The notes under the pieces are model-generated. The model saw only the letters and a program-made list of their open reading frames with translations. It was not told the origin of the DNA and did not search any database. A program made the translations under genes and the position numbers. A stretch of 51,278 nt of DNA from Poseidonibacter ostreae (GTDB taxonomy: Bacteria; Campylobacterota; Campylobacteria; Campylobacterales; Arcobacteraceae). Each line of letters begins with the position of its first letter. Within the stretch, counting starts at the first letter, position 1. This document shows, piece after piece, positions 1 to 8,613 of this stretch. The stretch covers positions 1 to 51,278 of the forward strand of contig NZ_WFKJ01000018.1 in the NCBI RefSeq assembly GCF_009208075.1. The letters run 5' to 3'.

Positions 1-78
1 AACCTGTAATATTTGCAACAAGTTAAATAAATTAAGCTACGTCATAATTTTGTAACTTATCTGTATACATGCCTAAAA

Positions 79-114
79 CTCTGAATAGTCTCTTTTTTAG
101 ACGAGAGCTTTTTT
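79..114 (+). terminator. Possible terminator from an upstream gene
   Basis: CTCT (79-82) and GTCT (88-91) pair with AGAC (99-102) and AGAG (104-107), with a small internal loop, and a T-run follows at 109-114. It would end transcription entering from the left edge. The first 125 bases contain no gene I can support. Confidence 0.4.
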
Positions 115-125
115 AATCAGAAAAG

Positions 126-2414
126 TTATATATTTTTAGAATCTTTACAAAGTTCAATAATCTCATGATATCTAAATTCATCAATTCTTGTTTTTATATC
201 TTCTGTTAATTCTTTAGATAATTGTTCTTTATTTAACAATTCTAAAATTACTTTATTATCCATATTTTTACAAGCTTCAATTAGTTTTTCTAAATTTTCT
301 TTTGAAATACTTTTATAATCTAGTTGTTTTGATTCTTCATTATTTTCTTCATATTTTAAATTTGCATCTATATGTTTTTCTAGCATTAATAAAAGTTCAC
401 CCTCTTCTATTGGTTTTGTCATAAAGTCATTTGCCCCATTATCAAAAGCATTTTTTTTATCTTCATTAAATACATTTGCAGAAACTACAACTATTGGTAT
501 TTTATTATCCTTTATTCTAATTCTTTTTATAACTTCTATTCCATCTAATTTAGGCATTAAAATATCCATAAAGATTAAATCAATATTCTCTTTTTTATAG
601 ATATCCAAAGCTTCAAGACCATCTCTTGCTTCATAAGTTTTAATTCCATAATAATGTAACAATTCAACAAGTAGTTTTCTATTTTCAATAATATCATCTA
701 CAACTAAAACTGTTTTTGTAAACTCTTTATTTTTAATACCAACAATCAAGTTTTTATCTTTTATTATTTTGATTAAGTCTTTTGTTGTATTCTTATAATC
801 AACAGAAAAATAAAACTTGCTACCAACACCCTCTTGGCTTTTTGCATAAATAGTCCCACCCATTAAACTTACAAGTTCACTAGTAATTGATAAACCTAAA
901 CCTGTACCATTTTTATTATAATCTTCTTGTTTAATTTGCTCAAAAGGCTTAAATATTTTTTTTAAATCTTCTTGTTTTATCCCAATACCCATATCACTAA
1001 CTTCAAAGAACAATTTATTCATACTTTCATATATATAAAGATTTATTTCACCTTTTTTTGTAAATTTCAAAGCATTACTTAAAAGATTAATTAATATTTG
1101 TTTTAATCTTTGTTCATCTAAAGTTATGTATTTAGGTAGATTATCATCATACTTAATATTAAATTTTAAACCTTTTGCTTTTGATCTAAATAAAAATAAA
1201 GCCTCTATTTCTTTAATAGTTTCATAAAAATCTATTGCTTTTGGAACAATTTCTATCTTACCTGCTTCAATTTTTGATAATTCTAAAATCTCATTTATTA
1301 TATTTAATAGATAATTTGCACTCTTTCTTATAGTCTGAAGATTATCTTTTTCATTTGAATTTATATTTTTAGATTTTGAAAGTAGATTTGAAAATCCAAG
1401 TATTGCATTTAAAGGTGTTCTTAATTCATGACTCATTCTTGCTAAAAAGATAGACTTTGCTTTATTTGCACTTTGTGCATTTCCAATTGCACGTTTAAGT
1501 TCACTTTCACTTGCAATTAACTTTTGTGTATTATCTTTAAAAACCTTAACTGCACCTATCATATCTGCTACTTCATCTTGATATTTACTTTTATCAAGTT
1601 CTACATCCATATCATTTGATGAAAGTTTCAACATTAAAATTCTTAGTAAATCAATAGGATAAACAATTCTAAAAAGAACAATAAATGACGATAATAAAAA
1701 GATAATTATAGAAAATAAAACAATAACATTTACAGAAAATTCTAACTCTTTAACTTCTAATCTTGATTTATCTACTTCTGCTTTTGTTCTTGACTCAAAA
1801 GCCTTATAAAATTTATCTAAAGGTTGCATTATTCTAATCTTTGCTTCATGATATCTATCTGAATGCATAAGCTCTCGTGCAAGTTTAAAATCTGGTTTTT
1901 CTTTTATTGTATACTCACCTTTTTCATCTTGAAAAATACCTTTTATTGCATTCATAGCTTTGTGTTCTAAGGAAGTTAAAGAATCAGATTCTTTTTGTGA
2001 TTGAATAAGTAAATCAAGCTCTTTTTTTGAGAAGTTTGCTCTTTTCATAAGTTCACGTAAAGATACCTTTTCTCCATCAAGTAAAGGCTCAATATCTTCC
2101 AAGGTATAAAAATCCCAAAAAATGCCTTTATATCTTTTAGGTCTAGGAAGTACTCCATTTCTAATATCAAGTACAGTTTTAAACTGTTTTTTAAACATAT
2201 CATTACCAGTAATTACATATGTTCGTGCCATTCGTGTAAGGTCATCACTACTTTGTCTTAATTCTTGAGCTAATAATAAAGAGTTATACTGCATTTGATA
2301 GGCATTTTCTAATTCAAGTGTAGCTTTTTGGTATTTATTAACCATTACGGCTACAAAAATAAATGAAACTGTATTTAAAATAAACAGAAACATAAAAAGT
2401 TTCTTTAAATTCAA
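126..2414 (-). CDS. Membrane hybrid sensor histidine kinase with receiver domain
   Basis: Two-component sensor of 762 aa. Visible in order: TM helix (about 7-26), a mostly helical periplasmic sensor (27-225) with a SDDLTRMARTYV motif seen in many hybrid kinases, TM helix (228-250), HAMP-like linker (251-305), HisKA with phospho-His329 in SHELRTP, HATPase with N447, DMGIGI (474-479) and GTGLGL, then a receiver (568-683) with phospho-Asp617 in MDILMP and a conserved K before P668. A 75-residue helical tail follows; I see no HPt histidine motif in it. It is divergent from the receiver-kinase and OmpR-type regulator at 2491-4188, which suggests one pathway, but no phosphotransfer protein is present. 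The ligand is unknown. Confidence 0.93.
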   Translation of the reverse strand: MNLKKLFMFLFILNTVSFIFVAVMVNKYQKATLELENAYQMQYNSLLLAQELRQSSDDLTRMARTYVITGNDMFKKQFKTVLDIRNGVLPRPKRYKGIFWDFYTLEDIEPLLDGEKVSLRELMKRANFSKKELDLLIQSQKESDSLTSLEHKAMNAIKGIFQDEKGEYTIKEKPDFKLARELMHSDRYHEAKIRIMQPLDKFYKAFESRTKAEVDKSRLEVKELEFSVNVIVLFSIIIFLLSSFIVLFRIVYPIDLLRILMLKLSSNDMDVELDKSKYQDEVADMIGAVKVFKDNTQKLIASESELKRAIGNAQSANKAKSIFLARMSHELRTPLNAILGFSNLLSKSKNINSNEKDNLQTIRKSANYLLNIINEILELSKIEAGKIEIVPKAIDFYETIKEIEALFLFRSKAKGLKFNIKYDDNLPKYITLDEQRLKQILINLLSNALKFTKKGEINLYIYESMNKLFFEVSDMGIGIKQEDLKKIFKPFEQIKQEDYNKNGTGLGLSITSELVSLMGGTIYAKSQEGVGSKFYFSVDYKNTTKDLIKIIKDKNLIVGIKNKEFTKTVLVVDDIIENRKLLVELLHYYGIKTYEARDGLEALDIYKKENIDLIFMDILMPKLDGIEVIKRIRIKDNKIPIVVVSANVFNEDKKNAFDNGANDFMTKPIEEGELLLMLEKHIDANLKYEENNEESKQLDYKSISKENLEKLIEACKNMDNKVILELLNKEQLSKELTEDIKTRIDEFRYHEIIELCKDSKNI

Positions 2415-2449
2415 GCTATTTCCTTATATATATCTTATTTAATTTTTCT

Positions 2450-2455
2450 TATAAT
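2450..2455 (+). promoter_or_regulatory. -10 box (TATAAT) for the receiver-kinase gene
   Basis: TATAAT lies about 35 bases before the ATG at 2491, inside the divergent spacer with the membrane kinase. No convincing -35 is seen 17 bases upstream, as is usual in Campylobacterota. A ribosome-binding site (AGAGAAG) precedes the ATG. Confidence 0.45.
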
Positions 2456-2490
2456 CTTAACGAATACGAAATCTATCAAGAGAAGATACA

Positions 2491-3525
2491 ATGGATAAAA
2501 AATATACAATACTAATAATTGATGACAAGGCTGAAAATTTAAAATATTTAAAGGAAGTATTAAAAGAAGAAAAATATAAAATAAAAGCAACAATAGATGC
2601 ACAATTTGCAATAGATTCAATTTTAGAAAATCCAGTTGATTTAATTCTTTTAGATATAAAAATGCCTGTATTAAATGGCTTCGATGTTTGTAAAATCATA
2701 AAACAAAACGACAAATTAAAAGATATTCCAATAATATTTATTAGTGCTCTTGATGATGTTGATATTAAAGTTAAAGCTTTTGAAAATGGAGGGGTTGATT
2801 ATATTACTAAACCTTTTGAAGAAAGAGAAGTTAAAGCTAGAATTAAAACTCAATTAGAACTTTCAACAAATAAAAAAACTATTAGTACTTTATATAAACA
2901 GCAAGACTTTTTTTTAAAAAAAATCATTCATGAGATGAATACACCACTTGGAATAATTACTTTAAATGTAAATAGCTTAGAATCAAACCTAGGATTAAAA
3001 GATGAATTTGAAGCAATAAAAGCTTCTTGTAAATCGCTATCTTCAATTTATGAAGATATATACTATTTAAGTAAAAAAGAAAAAAGAATATTAGCATTAG
3101 AAGAAATTGATATGATGCTTTATTTATCTAAAAGAGTCTCTTTTTTTGATGAGTTAGCTACTGTTAAAGATATTGATATTGAATTGCATTTAGAAGATGA
3201 CTTTTCTATAAATATGAATAAGTATGAGCTTGAAAGAGTAATTGATAATACACTATCAAATGCAATAAAACACTCATTTAATGAAACAACTATTGATATT
3301 TATTTAGAAAAAAATAGGGTTAGAGTTCAAAATTATGGACATGAAATAAAATCTAAAGATGAGATTTTTAAAGCTTTTCATCAAGATGATAATGAAAAAG
3401 GATTAGGATTGGGATTGAGTATTATAAAAGAGATATGCGAAAAATATAATATAAAAATAGAACTAGAAACAAATAAAAAGTATACAGAGTTTTCTTATGA
3501 TTTCTCACATATTATAGTAGGATAG
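2491..3525 (+). CDS. Soluble receiver-histidine kinase
   Basis: This 344-aa protein has the order receiver then kinase, with no membrane segment. The receiver (5-120) has the acidic pair at 11-12, phospho-acceptor D55 in LLDIKMP and K107 in TKPF. A DHp helix follows with H147 in IIHEMNTPLGI, then a HATPase region with an N-box (NTLSNAIKH) and a GLGLGLS G2 box. The glycine-rich G1 box is poorly recognisable, so ATP binding may be unusual. Only three bases separate its stop from the OmpR-type regulator, so the two are almost certainly co-transcribed. The likely role is a cytoplasmic kinase gated by phosphorylation of its own receiver, passing phosphate to the downstream regulator. The upstream partner could be the divergent membrane kinase (inference). 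Confidence 0.9.
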   Translation: MDKKYTILIIDDKAENLKYLKEVLKEEKYKIKATIDAQFAIDSILENPVDLILLDIKMPVLNGFDVCKIIKQNDKLKDIPIIFISALDDVDIKVKAFENGGVDYITKPFEEREVKARIKTQLELSTNKKTISTLYKQQDFFLKKIIHEMNTPLGIITLNVNSLESNLGLKDEFEAIKASCKSLSSIYEDIYYLSKKEKRILALEEIDMMLYLSKRVSFFDELATVKDIDIELHLEDDFSINMNKYELERVIDNTLSNAIKHSFNETTIDIYLEKNRVRVQNYGHEIKSKDEIFKAFHQDDNEKGLGLGLSIIKEICEKYNIKIELETNKKYTEFSYDFSHIIVG

Positions 3526-3528
3526 AGA

Positions 3529-4188
3529 ATGAAAGTTTTTTTACTAGAAGATGATTTTGCATTAAATAAAATTATTACAAATTCACTTAAAAATAGAGGT
3601 TTTTTTGTCCATAATTACCATGATGGATATAAAGCCGTAGAGATGATTTTAAATAATTCCTATGACCTTTTTATTTTGGATTTAAATGTAATTGGCTTTG
3701 ATGGCCATCAAATTTTAAAAATTATTAGAAAAAACAATAAAGACATACCTGTTATAATTATTAGTGCTCAAATTGATATTGAAAATATACAAAAATCATA
3801 TAATCTTGGCTGTAATGATTATATAAAAAAACCTTTTGATTTTGAAGAGCTATTTTTAAGAATACAATACCATGTGCAAAAACTAAAAGTTACTGACAAA
3901 TTCTTAACAAACTTAGATAACTCATTCTCATATGATTTATTAAAACAAGATTTATACTATAAACAGCAAGCTATTGAATTAAGTATAAAAGAGAAGCTTT
4001 TAATGACACTTCTTGTTCAAAACTTAAATAAGGTAACTTCAATAGAAATGATTCATGAATATGTTTGGGACTCAAAAGAGATGGAAGCGGTTAGTATGAG
4101 AAGTTTAATTCATAAGTTAAAGAAAAAACTTAAAAATGGTATGATAATAAATGTAAGAGGTGAAGGCTATAAGCTAATTAAACACTAG
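3529..4188 (+). CDS. OmpR/PhoB-type response regulator
   Basis: DNA-binding response regulator of 219 aa, the normal length for the family. The receiver (1-115) has EDD at 7-9, phospho-acceptor D51 in ILDLNV, the S79/A80 switch region and K101 in KKPF. The C-terminal half (about 125-218) is a winged helix with the pattern SMRSLIHKLKKKL and a terminal GEGYKL hairpin typical of OmpR-type effectors. It sits three bases after the receiver-kinase gene and probably carries out its transcriptional output. The target genes are unknown. Confidence 0.92.
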   Translation: MKVFLLEDDFALNKIITNSLKNRGFFVHNYHDGYKAVEMILNNSYDLFILDLNVIGFDGHQILKIIRKNNKDIPVIIISAQIDIENIQKSYNLGCNDYIKKPFDFEELFLRIQYHVQKLKVTDKFLTNLDNSFSYDLLKQDLYYKQQAIELSIKEKLLMTLLVQNLNKVTSIEMIHEYVWDSKEMEAVSMRSLIHKLKKKLKNGMIINVRGEGYKLIKH

Positions 4189-4226
4189 CTCTTTTATGTT
4201 TTATTAAAAATATTATAAAAAAGAGG

Positions 4227-4232
4227 TATAAT
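4227..4232 (+). promoter_or_regulatory. -10 box (TATAAT) for the lysine-rich protein
   Basis: GGTATAAT lies 28 bases before the ATG at 4260, with the ribosome-binding site AGGAG at 4250-4254 in between. The leader would be about 20 nt. The -35 region is only A/T-rich. This suggests the small gene has its own promoter and does not rely on the upstream two-component genes. Confidence 0.55.
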
Positions 4233-4259
4233 CTCGTAATTATTACAATAGGAGACATA

Positions 4260-4505
4260 ATGTCGCAAGAAGAAGAAATCCAAGTAGACGAAATTCAAGA
4301 AGAAGCTACTGAAATCATTCCAACTCCAGCTGTTGAAAAAAAAGAGTGGGATGTTCCAAAAAAACCAAGAAAACCAAAAATTACAAAGCTTAACAAAAAA
4401 AGAAAAGCTAAAAAAGAAGATAAAAAAGCTTTTGAAAAAAGAAAAGAAGCTAAGAAAAAGAAAGCTAAGAAAAAATCTAAACTTAAAAAAAATCATAATA
4501 AATAA
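4260..4505 (+). CDS. Lysine-rich small protein of unknown function
   Basis: An 81-aa protein with its own -10 box, a good AGGAG site and a terminator, so it is very likely expressed. It is sharply two-part. The first 26 residues are acidic (eight Glu, one Asp) with no lysine. From residue 27 on, 27 lysines and 3 arginines occur, mostly in KK/AKK/KKK runs like eukaryotic histone-H1 tails. There is no signal peptide or membrane helix. A basic tail like this could bind nucleic acid or the ribosome, but no family was recognised and the function is unknown. Confidence 0.8.
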   Translation: MSQEEEIQVDEIQEEATEIIPTPAVEKKEWDVPKKPRKPKITKLNKKRKAKKEDKKAFEKRKEAKKKKAKKKSKLKKNHNK

Positions 4506-4526
4506 GCATTAATAACATGCTTATTT
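4500..4526. terminator. Bidirectional terminator between convergent genes
   Basis: A perfect stem, AATAAGCAT (4501-4509) pairing with ATGCTTATT (4517-4525), has a 7-base loop and is extendable by one A-T pair. It overlaps the stop codons of both the lysine-rich gene (+) and the radical SAM gene (-), so one hairpin can serve both strands. Confidence 0.75.
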
Positions 4527-5373
4527 ATAGATAATTATCTATTATGTAAGAAACCTCATCAACTAATCTACATTTATCTTTTGGTAATGTTCCAGCTAGT
4601 GCTAAGCTATTTGAAGCATGATTTGATCTAAATATGACTTTATTCATAGGATTTAAAAGTTCTAAAAAGTACTTTTGTTCTTTAAGCATTTCTTTAGTAG
4701 ACAATAACTCAAACTCTCCATCAAAGTTTTTAATAAACCTCTGTTTTGTATGTTGTTCAAGCATTAATTGTAAAGTAGAAAGATATGTTATTTTTATTTG
4801 ATTTAAGATTTTTGCAGTTTCTTCAATATGCAATTTTGAATATTTTTTTCCAGCAACTCCAAGTATTACAGTTACTGATATTTTCATTCCTGCTTCATAA
4901 GCTTTATTTAAACCATCACACATTTTTTGATTTGAAATTGGTTTTTGTATTCTTTTTAAAACTTCATAAGAACCACTCTCAATTCCATAGTAAATTAAGT
5001 TTAAACCTTTTTCTTTTAATAATTTAAGCTCATCTAAACTCTTATCATGTAAATTAAAAGCAGAGGCATAAATAGAAACTCTTCTTAACTTTGGAAACTT
5101 ATTATATGCATATTCTAAGATTTTTATTAAATGTTCTGTGTCGCAAGCAAGTGCATCACCATCTGCTAAAAACATTTTATTTGCATCACCATAAGAAGTT
5201 GCCATTTTATCAATATCTAAAAAAACTTCTTCTAATGGTCTTACTACAAACTCTTTTGATTCATACATAGTACAAAAGGTGCATTTGTTAAAACTACATC
5301 CTAATGTTGCTTGTATGATAATAGAGTTTGCTTCTGCAGGTGGTCTATATAAAGGTTGGTTATATGCTATCAT
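4525..5373 (-). CDS. Radical SAM protein (GCSxNxCTFC type)
   Basis: A 282-aa radical SAM enzyme. The Fe-S motif near residue 25 is CSFNKCTFC, that is Cys-x4-Cys-x2-Cys. This spacing differs from classical CxxxCxxC and belongs to a distinct, poorly characterised subfamily whose members typically have GCSHNxCTFC and a preceding LYRPPxEA motif, also present here. An ADGDAL motif (about 70) and a SGS glycine motif in the barrel follow. The substrate is unknown. It is the last gene of the five-gene run beginning with the J-domain gene, and its start overlaps the PsiE-like gene by four bases (ATGA), indicating translational coupling. Confidence 0.85.
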   Translation of the reverse strand: MIAYNQPLYRPPAEANSIIIQATLGCSFNKCTFCTMYESKEFVVRPLEEVFLDIDKMATSYGDANKMFLADGDALACDTEHLIKILEYAYNKFPKLRRVSIYASAFNLHDKSLDELKLLKEKGLNLIYYGIESGSYEVLKRIQKPISNQKMCDGLNKAYEAGMKISVTVILGVAGKKYSKLHIEETAKILNQIKITYLSTLQLMLEQHTKQRFIKNFDGEFELLSTKEMLKEQKYFLELLNPMNKVIFRSNHASNSLALAGTLPKDKCRLVDEVSYIIDNYL

Positions 5374-5867
5374 TTAGCTGTTAAATCTACAACTTTTTCT
5401 TGTTTATTATGTTTTTCTTCTATTTCTTGCTTTCGTTCATCTTCCATCTCTTCATACTTCTGTTTTTTCCCAAATAGATACTTTTGAGATGTTTTTACAG
5501 AAAGATATCTAACTCCCAATAAAAAAACAATAACTCCAGCTAAAACAAATAAGTTTAAATTAACTGCACTTGAAAATAGCTCTTCAATTGTAGATAAATT
5601 CTCTTTATTAACTTTTACAACATTTACAATAAACTCTCGTAAAGCTAATATTATAAAGGCATCAACTAATAAAGATAAAGCAACTCTCTCTTCCCTGACA
5701 TAGTTAACAACAGCTCTTACAATTTCTAAAAATATAATAAAATAAAGCATATAGATAATAAAATCCATAAGCATATTTGTTACAAGTGCTATTATAAAAA
5801 GAACACTTGCTATTGATATTTCTATATATAATTTATCAGAAAAAAAGTTTAATATTGTCTTTTTCAT
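5370..5867 (-). CDS. PsiE-like membrane protein
   Basis: A 165-aa inner-membrane protein with four predicted helices (about 15-35, 38-55, 65-85, 105-125) and a charged cytoplasmic tail rich in K/E (130-165). The layout resembles the phosphate-starvation-inducible PsiE family (a pair of TM helices, a short RE/ALREF segment, then more TM helices), but the match is from memory only. Its biochemical role is not established. A good site (AGGGAT) precedes the ATG. It lies 12 bases after the ADP-ribosylglycohydrolase-like gene and overlaps the radical SAM gene by four. Confidence 0.6.
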   Translation of the reverse strand: MKKTILNFFSDKLYIEISIASVLFIIALVTNMLMDFIIYMLYFIIFLEIVRAVVNYVREERVALSLLVDAFIILALREFIVNVVKVNKENLSTIEELFSSAVNLNLFVLAGVIVFLLGVRYLSVKTSQKYLFGKKQKYEEMEDERKQEIEEKHNKQEKVVDLTAK

Positions 5868-5879
5868 TCTATCCCTATT

Positions 5880-6737
5880 TTATATTACTTCTTTGATTGC
5901 TAACCAATTTTGTGGTATTTGACTACTTGGCTGATTTGTCATAAAAATAATAGCTGCAATCATACCTCTAGCACTAGAATCTCCACCTGCTTTTGCATTA
6001 CAAATTAACATATCTTTTAAGTTTGAATACTTACTTAAAAGATGAATGATTCCTGAGAATCCCTCTGCTACATCACAAGCAGGACCAAATTCTCTAATTG
6101 TTTCAAAAGTATCACCTGCTTTACTATCAAGACCTTTTTGAACAAACTCTTGTATATTTCTATTTGATTCTTCTTTTATACTCTCAATCGCACTTATTAC
6201 ATCTTTTCCATTTAAGCATGATAATAATACTTTTGCAAAAAATAGTGTTGCACTTACAGATTTTTCTGAGTTATGAGTAAGTTTTACAAATTTTTCTACA
6301 TTTTGTAAAAACTCTTCTTTTGATTTTGAAACTAATAGTAAAGGTGCAATTCTTCCAACTATTGATAAGTCTGTTGAATTTGAACCACTAGGAGTTACAT
6401 TGTTTTTAATATTCTCTAATGTTTCTCTAGTAGCTCCATCTATATAACCATTATAAGATTTAACTTTTTCTTGCCAAAAAGATAAATACTCTTTTTCATC
6501 AAAAGCATCTTTATCTTTTACAAATTCATAAAGCCAATAAGTTTGATCTCCATAATGAGTAAATTCACCAGCATTTTTACCTTTATGCCAAACAGACAAA
6601 GGTTTGTTTAATTCATTCCAATTTAAATCATTATCTTTTAATTGTTTTTCATCATAGACCCAATGTGCACCTAAGCAGTATGCATCTGTAACTAATGATG
6701 TTAATATTAATTCTTCTATTTTTTTTCTATCAAACAT
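5880..6737 (-). CDS. ADP-ribosylglycohydrolase / J1-crystallin-like protein
   Basis: A 285-aa, wholly helical, cytoplasmic protein of the ADP-ribosylglycohydrolase (DraG/ARH) superfamily. The N-terminus has TDAYCLGAHWVYD in place of the usual GxxxGDALG helix, followed by a GDQTYW segment. The C-terminal metal-site loop reads GGDSSARG rather than the GGDTDxxG of active hydrolases. That form is closer to the J1-crystallin branch, so ADP-ribose hydrolysis cannot be assumed. It is the middle gene of a five-gene run with 12-14 base gaps on both sides. A role in removing a protein or nucleotide modification would be an inference. Confidence 0.75.
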   Translation of the reverse strand: MFDRKKIEELILTSLVTDAYCLGAHWVYDEKQLKDNDLNWNELNKPLSVWHKGKNAGEFTHYGDQTYWLYEFVKDKDAFDEKEYLSFWQEKVKSYNGYIDGATRETLENIKNNVTPSGSNSTDLSIVGRIAPLLLVSKSKEEFLQNVEKFVKLTHNSEKSVSATLFFAKVLLSCLNGKDVISAIESIKEESNRNIQEFVQKGLDSKAGDTFETIREFGPACDVAEGFSGIIHLLSKYSNLKDMLICNAKAGGDSSARGMIAAIIFMTNQPSSQIPQNWLAIKEVI

Positions 6738-6751
6738 ATAAAATTTCCTTT

Positions 6752-8215
6752 TTATTTTTTATAAGGTTTTTCTACAATATATCCAAAATCAATTATTTTT
6801 TCTTCACTTGGTTTTAAAGTTATATCATAGCTTATTTTACCATTATCTTCTTTTTTTGTGTAGTTAGTGTTAGGAATTAAAGTAACTTTAATATCTTCAT
6901 GCTTACTAACAGGTAATCTCTCTACTAAAGTTATAGTTTTTTCTTCTTTGCTATTATTTGTAATTGTATATTTCCATAATTTTTCTGTTTTTAATTTTGA
7001 CATTGAAAAGAATGGTTTTTCTTTCATATCTTTGATTAAATCTTTTTTTACATCAATAAAACTATCAATTCCTAAATAAAGAGAAGTTTTTTTGTCTTTT
7101 TTTATTTCACCTATATATGATTGACCTATAAATGTTCCATCTAAATAAAGCTTAGTATTTTGAGTACTATATAACTTATCACTTTTAAAATCTACTTTAT
7201 AAAATGCATTTGAACTTGAGTAACCATCTATTTCAATCTCATTTTTAGCTTTATATGAGTCATTTGAAAAAGTAACTGCATTTTTAATACCACTTAATAA
7301 ATCAATATGTGAAGCTTTAAAAAATGCTTTTGTTGTTGTTTCATTATATGAAAAAGATGGAGCAACTCTAGAAGACTTCATCATAGCAGGTGCTGACATT
7401 TCCATAACTGCATCTGCTTGTGCATATGTTTTTTTCATAATTCGTGGGCTTACTATATCTAAATATTGAGGTCTAAATATTTGTGGATTTACTGCATTTG
7501 TATAGTTATAAGTATACATATTTATATTAATATTCTTAAAATCATATCCTGAAGCTTGTGTTATAAAAGATTTGTTTTTTATTTCTACTTTTTTATCTTT
7601 TGAACTTGTGTTTATTTCATAAAAACTATTTTTTGATATATTAAATGTAGGATATGAAACTACTAAATTTGAGCCATTTTTACAAGTAGCATTATAATTT
7701 AATTTTGAATATACATTTGAATTCTTTTTATTTGTTAATTCATTTAGTTCTTGATTATATTTTCTTAATTCTAATTGTAGTTTATAAACTAAATTATAGT
7801 TTGCTTCAACCTCTTTTTGAGTGTAAGTAGAAACTTCTTTTATATTTTTTAAATTTACTGCATCTTTTTCAAACTTGATTGAACTTAAATTTTGTATTAC
7901 ATTTTTTACACTTGTTATTTCATTTGTTTTAAATGCAATTTTTTGTTTGTACTCTTGGATTTTTGATGATATTGTATCACTTGAATAGTTATTTGAGATA
8001 ATTGAAACATTTGATACTTTACACTCACCATTATTTAAAAACCTAATATCTTCAAATCTAACTTTTCCTATTAGGTCTACACTACTATCATTAGTATTTA
8101 ATTTCTGATTTATAAAAGTTCTATTTTTATAAATATCTAAACTTTTTACATCTATATTTGCATATACACCTGTACTTAATAATGAGACGATTAATAAACT
8201 ATTTATTTTTTTCAT
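6752..8215 (-). CDS. Periplasmic DUF4139-domain protein
   Basis: A 487-aa exported protein. A signal peptide (about 1-19, ending GVYA) is followed by an N-terminal beta domain (25-65), a coiled-coil helix pair (about 85-160) and a long beta-rich C-terminal half (300-485) matching the DUF4139 domain, including LYLDGTFIGQSYIGEI and a final IDFGYIVEKP strand. The overall plan is that of MuiA-like DUF4139 proteins. The molecular function is unknown. It begins five bases after the J-domain gene and precedes the ADP-ribosylglycohydrolase-like gene by 14, so it sits in one probable operon. Confidence 0.8.
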   Translation of the reverse strand: MKKINSLLIVSLLSTGVYANIDVKSLDIYKNRTFINQKLNTNDSSVDLIGKVRFEDIRFLNNGECKVSNVSIISNNYSSDTISSKIQEYKQKIAFKTNEITSVKNVIQNLSSIKFEKDAVNLKNIKEVSTYTQKEVEANYNLVYKLQLELRKYNQELNELTNKKNSNVYSKLNYNATCKNGSNLVVSYPTFNISKNSFYEINTSSKDKKVEIKNKSFITQASGYDFKNININMYTYNYTNAVNPQIFRPQYLDIVSPRIMKKTYAQADAVMEMSAPAMMKSSRVAPSFSYNETTTKAFFKASHIDLLSGIKNAVTFSNDSYKAKNEIEIDGYSSSNAFYKVDFKSDKLYSTQNTKLYLDGTFIGQSYIGEIKKDKKTSLYLGIDSFIDVKKDLIKDMKEKPFFSMSKLKTEKLWKYTITNNSKEEKTITLVERLPVSKHEDIKVTLIPNTNYTKKEDNGKISYDITLKPSEEKIIDFGYIVEKPYKK

Positions 8216-8220
8216 GACTT

Positions 8221-8487
8221 TTACCTATTCCAATTTTTATAATTTGTAAATGACGGAAACTGTTTAAGAAACTCTTCTTTATCAAAGGAAAAACAGTAAG
8301 AATCCATATATGCATTTAATAAATCATAAGATTTTTTAATCTCTAAAAACTTTTCAGGACTACCTTCGGGCATATCAGGATGGTACCTTTTTGATAGTTT
8401 TAGATATTTTTTCTTTACTTCATCTTTTGATAAACGAGATAAGATACCTAAGGTATCAACAGCTTTTTCAAATTCTTCATAATCCAT
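8221..8487 (-). CDS. Short J-domain protein
   Basis: An 88-aa protein that is essentially only a J domain: helix II KKKYLKLSKRY, the HPD signature at 36-38, then helix III with KSYDLLNAY. J domains stimulate the ATPase of Hsp70 (DnaK). No Gly/Phe linker, zinc domain or membrane helix is present, so client specificity must come from its short tail or partners. It is the promoter-proximal gene of the five-gene minus-strand run. A ribosome-binding site (AAAGGAAA) precedes the ATG. Confidence 0.85.
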   Translation of the reverse strand: MDYEEFEKAVDTLGILSRLSKDEVKKKYLKLSKRYHPDMPEGSPEKFLEIKKSYDLLNAYMDSYCFSFDKEEFLKQFPSFTNYKNWNR

Positions 8488-8512
8488 ATAATATTTCCTT
8501 TAAATTATGAAT

Positions 8513-8552
8513 AACATTCTACTATATTTTATTTAAACGAATATAGTATGTT
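8513..8552. repeat. Imperfect inverted repeat in a divergent promoter region
   Basis: AACAT (8513-8517) plus ACTATATT (8521-8528) is the reverse complement of AATATAGTATGTT (8540-8552), with a three-base bulge and an 11-base centre. It lies between the divergent J-domain and DsbA-like genes and could be an operator for either. Confidence 0.4.
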
Positions 8553-8570
8553 ATCATTGTGCAATTATTG

Positions 8571-8576
8571 TAAAAT
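8571..8576 (+). promoter_or_regulatory. -10 box (TAAAAT) for the DsbA-like gene
   Basis: TGTAAAAT lies 38 bases before the ATG at 8614, and an AAAAGGA site precedes the start codon. No good -35 is visible. Confidence 0.4.
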
Positions 8577-8613
8577 ACAATTTAACATTTAACATAATAT
8601 AAAAAGGATTTTT

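Noticed and set aside
1-60. Short open tails at the left edge, for example an 8-codon frame ending at 26
   Set aside because: Too short to recognise; cannot tell a gene tail from chance.
2435-2620. 61-aa hydrophobic open frame on the minus strand
   Set aside because: It lies antisense to the receiver-kinase start and promoter, and its composition is typical of the reverse strand of A/T-rich coding DNA.
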